Positions 37,881 to 48,700 of a stretch of DNA of 64,000 bases are shown in pieces. The translations under genes were made by a program, and so were the position numbers. The notes below the pieces were generated by a model, which did no database searches, had not been told where the DNA came from, and saw nothing but the letters and a program-made list of their open reading frames with translations. Positions within the stretch are counted from its first letter, which is position 1, and each line of letters opens with the position of its first letter. The DNA is from Daucus carota subsp. sativus (lineage: Eukaryota; Streptophyta; Magnoliopsida; Apiales; Apiaceae), in contig NC_030384.2 of NCBI RefSeq assembly GCF_001625215.2, forward strand, positions 46,658,390-46,722,389, given 5' to 3'.

Positions 37881-39690
37881 TCAGCTGGTTAAACAGGGGA
37901 CCGAAAAATGCGCTTCCACCGAGCTTGGTGAGGAAGTAGCACTGGTGGATGGAGTAAATTCTCTGAATCCAGCCTGAATCATGTTCATAATTTGTTGACA
38001 TTGAGCATCAGAGAAACCTGCAGGCTTAGACTCCACAGCAGAAGAAACTGACTCTTGAGTTTCAGTACCAGTATGTGCACCTTTATGTGAAGTCACATGA
38101 TTAGCCTGAGTGTTACTCTTTACATTCTGCTGTTGTGACTTAGGCTTAGGCTTTGGCTTACCAAACAGCTTGTGCCAATCCGGATATCCGTGTATACAAA
38201 AACACTTATCACGATTGTGACCTGAGGTATGACAAAAATCACAATATAGGCTAGAAGAGTCAACAGCAGACTTTCTAGTAGTTCTGGAGTTTCGATTTCC
38301 AGTATCAAGCTGCTTAACAGCCATTGCAATGTTCTCACTAGGAATTACAGAGGTTGATCTGTCTCTTTGTTGTTCCTCTTGCAGAAGGATTCCATACGCC
38401 TCACTCAGTGATGGAGGTGGATTGATCATCAGTACATGACCGCGAATAACCGTGTATTGTTCATTCAGTCCCATAAGAAACTGAGACAGCATAACAGATT
38501 TAACAAAGGCAACAAGTTTTGAGTTGATGTCACATGTACACTTTGCACAAGTGCATTTAGGCATTTCTGAAATTGCCTCCAATTCATCATTAAGAGCACG
38601 AAACTTTGTAAAATATGCAGAGATTGACAAGGTGCCTTGTGTAAGATGCGAGATCTCCGTACGCAGATTGAAAAGTTTAGGCACATTAGTACGAGAGAAA
38701 CGTGTTGCTAAATCATGCCAAATATCAAAGGCAGAGTCCATATACATGATGCTTTGTCGAATATCAGGAGCAACAGTATTCAGAATCCATGAGATTACAA
38801 TATCATTACATCGATTCCAGTAAATCAACATAGGAGATGTAGAATTAGGTTTAGGTGTAGATCCATCAATAAAACCTAATTTGAGTTTTGTTGATAAAGC
38901 AATACGCATTGAGCGGCACCACTGATTGTAGTTGGAATCAGTCAGAGTAACAGTCACTAGAATCATACCTGAATGATCTGAAGCATTGAGGAAGTATGGA
39001 TGATTGCAATCAATCACAGATCCAGATGCAACATTCGAGTATGACGCCATAGCAAGTAATCACAAGAACAGTAACACAATTGACCTAATATATCAGATCT
39101 AGTTGTGTAAATGTATTTTCACAGCGAATTTGCGATATGAACAGCAAAATCGCAAGAAAAACTGGATAGAATCGAGACTAAACTAACGAAGATTGACGAA
39201 GAGAAGTGATTTGCGGAACTAGAGGATGCTCTGATACCATGAAAGTCTATGAATTCTATACAGTTAAGCTAGAGAATGAAGATGAAGTAGAGAGAATAAC
39301 AGAGCAGAGAAACTGTATTTACATAACAAGAATGAATATGTCTGAGTTACAATACTGAGCAACTTATATTGAGAAGCTATACACACACTTATGTATCTAG
39401 ACTATCCAGCTGTACTCCAGCTGTCACACCACCTTCTGTAACTAACTCTCTTACTGTGTCTTTGTGCTGTTGTATATTAACAGAACAATGATCAGAGAGA
39501 TTATTTGGAGTATCTAGCAGTTCAGTCACTTCTGCAAATCCCCCTATCTGGCGCAACTTCGACGCAAAAAACATAAACTCCAGCATATAAGGGCCCTTGC
39601 TCACCAAATCACATGCTACCTTGAGTGGAGAGAACGCAATAACAGACATTATAATGAAAATTATTCTCTTCCTATAAGTCTAGCTATGGA
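37881..39690 (-). mobile_element. Copia-type LTR retrotransposon fossil: one LTR, primer-binding site and gag
   Basis: Reading leftward on the minus strand: an LTR (about 39,690-39,240, outer end uncertain), a primer-binding site complementary to initiator tRNA-Met (TGGTATCAGAGC, 39,239-39,228), a leader, and a gag frame (39,050-37,881). The gag shows the Copia-type N-terminal region (NYNQWCRSM) and a zinc-knuckle-like stretch (CDFCHTSGHNRDKCF). No protease, integrase or reverse transcriptase follows, and no second LTR was seen before gene G, so the copy is incomplete. It could descend from a gag-only non-autonomous family or be a truncated full element. The largely open gag suggests moderate age. 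It lies about 550 bp upstream of gene G. Confidence 0.8.
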
Positions 39691-40521
39691 AGTTAAACAT
39701 CTTCTCAAATGTCGCCTCCTATCTTCTGAATGGTTCTCCAAAGAATGCTTGCTCCAGGCCCCCTTGCTGCTTGGACTGCTAACAAATTTCCCTCTTGTTA
39801 TTTGTTTTATTCCTAGTCTGTCTCTGTTTCTCCCTCAACAGTGCGAATTTGGAAGTTAGTATATTTTCAAGAATGTTAACTCGAACAATATTTTTTAAAC
39901 TCCTTCTTTATTTTTATATTTTATAATAAATGAACTAGAAAAGAGGGAGAGGGGTGGATGAGCAGGAGAGGATAAAAATTTTATTAATAAAAATAAGTTA
40001 AAAATCACATGGAGGTTTTTTTTTTTTTTGCCAGACGTGAAGAAACTCTTAAATTTATAAAAGAATCTCAAAGAGCTCTTTGAGCTCGTATCTCGAGTCA
40101 CTGCAGTTCTTCTTAATGTTAATGCTGTTTACCATACTACTTCAAGTCTTCAACTCATGTTCAACCGAAGTTGAAATGATAAGAAGAGTTGCAGTGTGTC
40201 GAAGTTTACTTTTGGTCTCCAATGATTTTTTTTTTTTGCTTGTTTCTGCCCTCTTGAAAAAGAAAATATTAGCAAATTGCTAGATTTGATTTATGCGATT
40301 TTTTACATTATAAATTATAAATTCAAAATAAACTAAAAAAGTTGGAGAATATAATAATAATACTTAATAAATATGAAACAGAACATAATAATACTCACCA
40401 CTAAGTTATTGATATTTTCAAGATGCGATATTGTTGAAGTTGAAGACCTGATAGTTAAATTAAACATAATTTTCGTTTTTATTCCAATTTTCGAAAATAT
40501 TAATCAGATACAAATTTAGGT

Positions 40522-40738
40522 CTATAAATAGCTTTCTAAAGAGTACGGATACACAAGATAAAGCCAAAGGCTCTGTGATTCTGCAAAATCTTTCTTCACC
40601 TGCCAATTTCTAACAATCTATCTTTCTTCTTTTCAAATGGAAGACCCCATTTTATTCAATCTTGTTACTCATATCATGCTTTTGTTTTGGCTCCGTCAAT
40701 GGCTTTTTCACCAGCCGAAGATCACATCGTTGCTTCAG
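40522..40738 (+). promoter_or_regulatory. Possible upstream promoter and alternative first exon of the F-box gene
   Basis: TATAAATAG at 40,523-40,531 is followed by a CT-rich leader. An ATG in good plant context at 40,699 (AATGGCT) opens MAFSPAEDHIVAS and stops at a donor CAG/GTAACC after 40,738, in phase 1. The F-box main exon needs exactly a phase-1 upstream exon, so the two could join, though the intron would be 9.5 kb. An overlapping frame from 40,637 (MEDPILFNL) also reaches the same donor. Nothing proves transcription. Confidence 0.3.
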
Positions 40739-40856
40739 GTAACCCTAAAACTTGTATCTGTACACACACACACATATGCTCTGCTAAGCTTGCATAACCC
40801 TTTTTTATTGTTTATTTTAATCTGGGTAGTTAAAGATGTGATGTAAAAACAATTTT

Positions 40857-40872
40857 GGGGGGGGGGGGGGGG
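40857..40872. repeat. Poly-G run (16 bp)
   Basis: An uninterrupted run of 16 G in AT-rich DNA. Such runs mutate fast and are often mis-sized in assemblies. Confidence 0.9.
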
Positions 40873-42099
40873 CTGTGGCAAAATTTAGGTTAGATATTGG
40901 TAAAAGTTCTTTTAAATCATTAGGATGTCGAGTAAAAATGGATGGATAACGTACAACCCTTGTTATTGATATGAAAAAATCTATGGGAGTGGAAGCGAAC
41001 CAAAGTGTGGAGTGTATGGACTATGGAAGAAAGGGGGAATTTGGTAATATTAAGCAGGAATTTGGGGGAATATAGTACTAGGAGTAGAGGCATCATATTA
41101 AAGAAACCTAGAGTATCTGGTTGGACCTATGCTCTTTTAAGAGTCCGATATGGCTGGTGCTTGATGTTACCTTCTCCCTTTAAAATTAAGTGTCCAACGG
41201 CCAACACCCATATCCATTGCTTATGTAAGACATAATTACATTAAACAAAAGAATATTAAAAGCAATTCAGTGGAAAAATATTGAAGCTAATGTTTGCCAA
41301 CTTGCTGTTAAACCTAAACTTTTAAGAATAATTTTCCTACACGAGAATCTTATTCAGTTTGCTTACTTAATATGGCTTTGTCATGAACGCATTCACTTTT
41401 GACGCATCAAAACGGAAGTATTGCTGCTATCCCTTTCGTTATTGTGGTTATTATCTTTTCTGAAAAAAACCATTACAAAGGTTTCATAATGTCAAAACCA
41501 AACCAGACCAGTTACATGGATTGGTTTAGTTTGAACCATGGTTTGCGGTTTGAACTTTGTAAGTGTTAAATTTTCTCCTCAGTGCTAATTTTTCTCCTTG
41601 AAATATTTACCAGGCAACTAAAATTTGAATAATTGAAACATAAAACTTTGTGCATCATGTCAGTATCAGATATTGTATATTTATTGTCAAAGAATCTCTA
41701 AATGTCTAGCTTGTATATTAAATTCTCGTTGCATTCATATATTATAATTTGAGTCAAATATGAAGTAAATTTAATAATCAAAATATATAATACAATAACA
41801 GTTAGCTCAATGGTTAATGTATGCAGTAATTCAGTTCCTTCCTATATTGAGTATATACATATAATCCCTCCGTTTTTAAAACAGAGGAATTAACTTTTGA
41901 ATTGCCCGAGCTGTTGAAACTGAATAGAAGAGGAGTTTAACAAGCTAAAAACGATTTTAGTTTAAGTCTCTTAAACTCCAACGTGATTTGTCTAATTTCA
42001 GTTGAAAGTAATCTTCAAACCAAATTATTTCATTTATACACAGGGGCCACCGTGATGAGACCCTCCATCATAATAAGAACTAAGACCCATAACCAAGTC

Positions 42100-42310
42100 A
42101 CCAAAGATTACCACCACCATTTGTACACATATACCTATAAAATTATATACAACACCCCTACCATCACCACTCCTTGCACCACCACCCTTCGTCCACCGCG
42201 GCACCACCACCACTCCACATCCGCATTCCACCACTGCCTTAACTGCTACTACCACCAAATATCGCTGCCACTAAAGTTGTCGCCACCACAGCCATCAATG
42301 TCATCATTAC
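42100..42310. repeat. Imperfect CCA/CAC-rich low-complexity tract
   Basis: Dense CCACCA, CACCAC and ACCACC words on the plus strand, giving His/Pro/Thr-rich frames on one strand and Gly/Val-rich frames on the other. This looks like a decayed trinucleotide minisatellite. Confidence 0.6.
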
Positions 42311-42696
42311 CAATTGTCACATCCAACATTACCTAAATCACGAAAATTTGACAAAATCACCATAGTTCAACACAAATCACTAAAAAAGGTCGCACATACC
42401 ATATCTACTACAACACCACCGCATAACTATCATCTCTGCCATAACCATTATTCCCACATCTCAACCACCACCAAAATGGCCATGAGTTATAATATACATT
42501 TCTTCAATTTAACTGTTTATATTGATTTTTTAATACTGATAATGTTCTATAAAAGACCTTTCTGAACTGATTATATATGATATCTATGATCATTATCTTT
42601 ATGTCCATAATTTATGATCTAATGCAGCTACAAATCCTTATTATGTACTATTAAACATATTATTCTAGATGCCTACTCTTTTACTATTGTAACCTA

Positions 42697-43023
42697 GAGC
42701 CCATTTAGGTAAGTTTAAAATTGTGACTTATGACTTAACGTGACTTGATGTGATACGCTGGGAGTTAAAATGTTTGTTTGGGTAATTTTGACTTATTAAT
42801 GATTTATGGGTTATTAAAAATGTAATAATGAAAATATAAGTGATTCATGACTCATGAGTAACTTTTGTAAAAACAGTTTAAAAAATTAAGTCACTGTAAA
42901 AAGTACATCAAACTAACTTCTGGCTTTAAGTCAGTTTCTGGCTTATTAGACAAACGTACATTATTCATCTTAAAGTCAGAAACAACTTTAAGTCCCTGAC
43001 TTAAAGCCCACACAAACAAGCTC
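42697..43023. mobile_element. hAT-type MITE
   Basis: The left end GAGCCCATTTAGGTAAGTTT and the right end (reverse complement) GAGCTTGTTTGTGTGGGCTT are related inverted termini. Subterminal GACTTATGACTTAA-like words recur inverted (CTGACTTAAAG). Flanks GTAACCTA and CTAACTTA are similar 8-mers, an imperfect 8-bp duplication. About 327 bp; noncoding. Confidence 0.6.
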
Positions 43024-43187
43024 CTAACTTAAAAGACCAGCAAATCCATACTTTTTATACTTTAACCTTGCCTAAATTAATGACCAATCAACCAACCAGC
43101 ATTTAGAATTTTATTTTATTAAGCGAATTTTGTAATTATATTAACCTCTTCGAGAATACAAGAATACCACACCACGTGAGTCATATT

Positions 43188-43478
43188 GTTAAGTGACCAA
43201 TTCTCCTAAAACCTCAAGGTGTTAGGAGGATGGCTTACCAGGATCATATTGTATTCTAACATTCCCCCTCACTCGAAAGCCCATTTATGGGTCGAGAGTG
43301 GATCACGGGCGCCCATCTTTGGGGCATAAACTTGCCTTCGCGTCCTTAATAAATTATGAGAATATTGGGGGTCACAAGGAGTCAAACTCGAATCTCCCGT
43401 GAACCTGGCTATGGTACCATGTTAAGTGACCAATTCTCCTAAAACCGGTGTTGGGAGAATTGGTCACTTAACATGGTA
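43188..43478. repeat. LTR-like dispersed repeat ending in a loop-free palindrome
   Basis: The word GTTAAGTGACCAATTCTCCT occurs at 43,188 and again at 43,421 in the same direction. The second copy (43,415-43,446) is joined directly to its own reverse complement (43,447-43,478), with 30 of 32 positions pairing. Between them lies ATTCCCCCTCACTCGAAAGC, a sequence style typical of plant LTR-derived repeats. A decayed relative (AAGGTGTTATGAAAGGGCTT) is found in intron 1 of genes A and B (about 9,595-9,655 and 17,757-17,815). Treated as a broken LTR-related fossil. Confidence 0.55.
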
Positions 43479-44564
43479 TGTTTCTCTTAGATATCTTTTA
43501 ATTTTATTGTAATTTCTTTTTCATACTTATATTATCGTCTAAACATTGTAACCGTTTTTAAATTGCTATGTATAATGTATTATATGTAGTTTTGTTAACA
43601 TGAAATATTTAATAATTTAAAATTTGTTTTAGTTCTAGTTATTGTTTTTAATGTTTTAATAAATATAATGATTTATTTGCGTTGTGTATTAGGTGAGAAT
43701 CAAACTTTAACCCATAAATGAAATTTTATTGTGGAGGGTTCAAGATCCCGTATGACCAACCAATTTTTTAGCTAAAAACCATCAAATGTAATTGTATTCG
43801 CAGTTTTTTTTTTATTATAATATTTTATTTTACAACAACTTGAGGCCGAATTGGGAATTTATAAATCTATGGAGCATTATTTTCATAAGGCATACTAATT
43901 TAAGTTTACCTTTGTCTTAAGATCGTCAAACCACTCAACTACCAAATTGGTCCCCTTTTCAGTTAAGGAGTCTTAATTAAAACGGTTTTATTTTGTCTAA
44001 AAACAAATTTTGACCATTTTGATTTGGATATCTATTCATATGTTATACTTGTACATAATATGTTATTCATAATATTTTATTTGTATAAATTTTAAAGTTT
44101 AAATTTGTATACAAAACAAAACTTATGAAAATGGGATGGAGTCTCGGAGGGGGTTTATGTCATAAAAGTTAAAATATTATCACCGTAAAATAGTATGATA
44201 AACCATATATTCGGTAAAATGATGTAATGTTAATATCTTTGATTTATGTGGTTGTGATACAGATTTAAAATCTGAATGTATATGATATCATTATATAGAT
44301 TTAAATTTAAATTATATTTTGGATTTTGTATAAAAAGTAGTAGTTATCTCTCAAACATTTATTAAAAAAGAGCACCAATGACATTACACGTGGAATTACG
44401 CGTGGAAGTAGTGAAGTTGCATTATACAATAGCATCCCGAAGCTAGTTCCTCAATTTTATAAAAGATTTTGTACCAATTTCTCCGTATCCCTCTTTAAAA
44501 CAAAAAGGGCGATGGGGAGATTTCTATTTACTAATAGCTAAAAGATTGTGTTAGGTATTGGGTT

Positions 44565-44573
44565 TTATATATA
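44565..44573 (+). promoter_or_regulatory. Possible TATA box before the F-box first exon
   Basis: TTTATATATACAA at 44,564-44,576 lies about 110 bp before the ATG at 44,685, a usual distance for a plant promoter with a short leader. Confidence 0.4.
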
Positions 44574-44684
44574 CAATATCAAGGCGGTGGACGAACAACA
44601 AAAAAGGGGGCGGTGGACGAAAACAATAAGGGCCAAGTTAAAGCGCAAGCATTGTGACAAATCGATAAAGCAAAATTGAGAAAT

Positions 44685-45693
44685 ATGGAGATTGAACAGG
44701 AAACCAAGGAAGGAGGAGAGAGTTCTAAGGAGGAAGGTATTTTTCAAAAATCTAGTACCATATCATGTCATTTTTGTTATATTAATCGATAAGCTTCTAT
44801 CCATGTTTGTTAATTAGTAATGAATTGGATTTATGTTCTTTATTTGGATCGAAGATCTTAATTTGATATTAGTACTTTTAGTAATATTGGCAAATTGTTT
44901 AAGATGTATGAGATCTGGTCACTAAGAGATTATTCAATTGTTTATGTTGTATATCTTTGCTTGACATATGTGTGTGTTCGTTTGCAGAGATCAAAAATCG
45001 AACTCATGGAAACTTGTTTTTCATATTGTTTTTACTGTAGAAATTAGACAATGATTGTTTCATGTGTGTGCCATGTATGCTTAAAAATATTGGCGTTTAG
45101 ATGTCTTAGCATAATAAATTAAAGGATATATGTATTTTGAAGAAGAATTGGTTGGTAAGTTGTACACACCTTTAACCTTTACTCCATTGTGAAAATGAGA
45201 TTATTTCCTTAAGTGCGACAACCTAGGTCAAATCTTGAGCCTTTCTGGAATTCAAGTCAATCCCGATTTCGAATCTGAAATAAGTATAGGTAAATTGGCC
45301 TAAATGCAACAACTTGGGTAATCTATAAGCCTCAAAATTTCATATTTTTGGTGTATTTAGTAGTATTACTTGTGTTTATATATTGAATTAAGGTCTCCAC
45401 TCTGCTTGATCAGGACTAGGAATGGGGTGTTATAAACTCTCACACTTAAATTATTGACGTTCTCGCCAATCCTGAACGGGTAGGCCATGGGTTCACATCA
45501 TTGCTCTCTAACCACTGTGGGATAATACTGAGCCTTTGTGTCACATTTGGACCTCGGCCATTGTGGTATTATACCACCAATATTCGTGTCCCCACCTCCG
45601 ACAATTTGATTCATCAAGCTTCGAGAGTCGGGTCTAATACCGTATATCACAATCCTGCGTGACAACTTAAGTCAAATCTCTAGCCTTTCTGAT

Positions 45694-45724
<31 letters not shown>

Positions 45725-48700
45725 TCTGTTTCAAGTCCCAACTCTAAAACCGAAATAAGCCCAAGTAAACTAACTCAAATGCAACAACTTGCAGAATCAA
45801 CAAGCCCGCCACATGCCCCAAAAGATAATGAGTTGTTAGTATACTTAGTAGTATTACTTGTGTTTATATACTGAATAGATTATTCCACTCTACTGGGACT
45901 GAGATGTTGCACAAAGACCCTTGGCTTGAAATTTATGATGGTATAATATATGAAGTAGATGTGCACTATCTTATAAATCACATAAACAAATTATATATTA
46001 ATTTGACCATATACAAGTAATATTAACAAAATTAAAATTTTGGATTGAAACAATAACCTTATATTTAACTATATGTTTATATCATGTGATTATTTATATA
46101 CATGTTTATAACATGTGATAATTTATATGTCTTGTATAATTTTGGTAGTTTTATTGTCTTAATATATATTGTTACAATATTTCTTGTTTATATATTGTCA
46201 ATTCATTGTACTAAAATGTTTTTATGTCAAATGTATATTATTTATCCTATTTTGCCATCATCAATGTTGTCTTTGTTTAGTTCTTGGTTCGTTCATTTTG
46301 TTTTCTTATTTCTTTGAACTTTTATTCATTTTATTGCATTAAGTTGGTTTTGTTGCCCTTTTCTTTTTGCAATGTAAAATCATTTTTCGCCAATCTACAT
46401 CAATGTAGATCATGTGAAATAAATTAATGGCAATTTTACTACACAATTCTAAAATAAGAGATTTTTAGACATTTTATCTTTTATGTGGTAATCAACTAAA
46501 TTAAGCCTGTATAGTGCTGATTGCAAATAGTATGAATTAAACCATATTTTGACTTGCTTCCTGGAAGTGGCTCAATAAAACTAGTGTGAGAGCAAAATAA
46601 TAAATATGGTCCTGGACCACTGAGCTATCACAGTGTTACCATCCCACTTTGTAATTTTTTGATATATAATCATATATGTCTTGTTCACTTTTTGTACTTG
46701 AAATTTTTATATCTAGTTCATTACCACTCTTACAATATATATTTAAGGAGCACTAGCATTAATGTGTTATTTACGTCCAAAATTATTTAGATTATAATTT
46801 GCTTTTACGATATATGTATATAATACAATGAATTTTATATTTTATAAAGTTCACTTCGTGTATGTAAATTTGAGGTGTCATACCACTTTCAATTAAGTAT
46901 CAGTTAAAATACCAACCTTTGCGCTTCGTTCCACTTTGACAACTTCCATCAGAAAGAGCGAACGTCGTAAAGGACAATATTAACTGAAGTCAGTTACCAA
47001 TCAGAAAACAAATTAATACATAAATTTTGGCTCTAGTAATTATATAATGTCGCATGTCGGTCCCCCCAAACCGATTCTTGCAAACCCTAATTTTTGTTTT
47101 GTCTGCAAATTAAGGTTGCTCATGGCTATTATATACATTTGTAATCATATGCTAATTTAGTCTTAATGTTTTCTATTTTCTTTCTTGACATGACAAATTA
47201 CAATTTACAACTGAAACCATATTACATCAAATGAAAGTCTAAAGTCATCACCAGTAATCAATATCTATCAATTATCACTATGAAATCTAAAAATTGCACA
47301 ACTTCATTTTCTTGGTGTTCATCACATCGATATCCAATATAAATCCAAGAGGAATAGATGTGTTGATTACACACACACATATAAATATGTATAGAGAGAA
47401 ATCAAATGATAAAGTGAGAGTGAGAAAGCAAATGAAAAGAAAATATGAATGTGAAGTGGGTTTGCGGAGTTTACATATGAGGACCAAAACTGGATATGGA
47501 TTTCGCAAGATAACAAGTTTCACACATATCACAGCAAGTTTTCATATTATACTTATATATAACACAAATGTATGCATTCTTAGAAAGTATCATGTACATA
47601 CATTTTTGTATAAGCATATGAACATGAAAGAGTACGGGAAGAAAATGAAATTTAGAAAAAGTATGAATATAATTTATATCTTTAATGATAACACTCGTAA
47701 AAGGCTTTTTTATTCCTGGTGTAAAAAATATTTACAAACAACATTAGTTATATTATGATAATGCACATAATGTAACAAAAATAAAATTTAAGTATAACAA
47801 GTTATTTCTTCAAGTGAAGTGCTGTAATCGGTCTAACACTCTGAGTGCATGTATATGAAGTGCTCTTTACTCTGTTTTATATATTACAACTTCAAATTAC
47901 CCAGGTTTTAGTTGTATTGTAATAACTAATTATTACAATATTTAAAGTTTATATGGTAATAAATTAAGATAACAGTAAATAATATACAACTTATATTCAA
48001 ATTATAATCATGGATATCATGAAGATGACTATTCGACTGAAGGTACTCAGGCACTGAGTTCCTAGAAGCTCGACTTGGCACCATAATAACCATGATGATG
48101 GTGTACCATCGCCAATGCAATCAATGACAAAACACAAGGAGGTGGAGATGAATTGATATGATATTTGCTTGATTTTCATTTTTATGTTTTATTTGGTTTG
48201 ACATGGTTGATATTTGGATGCTATTATGTAGTAATCATGCTTAATTTGAACTTATTATTCTATTACTTCTTATTAAAATTATTAAATTGATGTGTTAAAA
48301 TAAATTTATATTATATAATAGTAAATATATGTATTATAAAAGACTTGTCGACTTTATACGACTATTTGGGCAGTCAACTAGTCTTCTTGAAGGTACTCAG
48401 GCATCGATCCTCGACTTGGAGCCATAATAACTATGATTATAATTATATAAAATTAAATTTCATATTAAAAATAAAATATGTAGGACCTATCGAAAGTCAA
48501 AAGGGAGAATCGGGCTTTGCATTGTACTCTGTAGGAACATGTGACTCTTTTTACTAAGACTGCAATTTGGTGATATGGCATGTAGTGGGACCAATATACG
48601 TGAGAAGTGGAGATTGCATTGTGGATGTGTTTAGGAACATTCATTTATCGAATTACCTGAATAATTTACTTCTATCCCCATCTGTTCATATAATGCTTCC

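Larger units (their letters stand above)
39691..44684. other. Intergenic DNA with repeats and a possible promoter near 40.5 kb
   Basis: No complete gene is supported. It contains a candidate promoter and first exon (40,522-40,738), a G-run (40,857-40,872), a CCA/CAC-rich tract (42,100-42,310), a hAT-type MITE (42,697-43,023), and LTR-like repeat DNA with a palindrome (43,188-43,478). Short frames in the CCA-rich tract are low complexity and not believable as genes. Confidence 0.6.

Noticed and set aside
39389-39649. 86-codon minus-strand frame
   Set aside because: Lies inside the LTR of the Copia fossil and shows no known domain.
41983-42336. 117-codon His/Pro/Thr-rich frame
   Set aside because: Created by an imperfect CCA/CAC repeat; equally open frames occur on the other strand.
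47294-47758. 154-codon plus-strand frame
   Set aside because: No domain, biased Lys/Tyr/His/Ile content typical of AT-rich noncoding DNA, and no splice or promoter context of its own.
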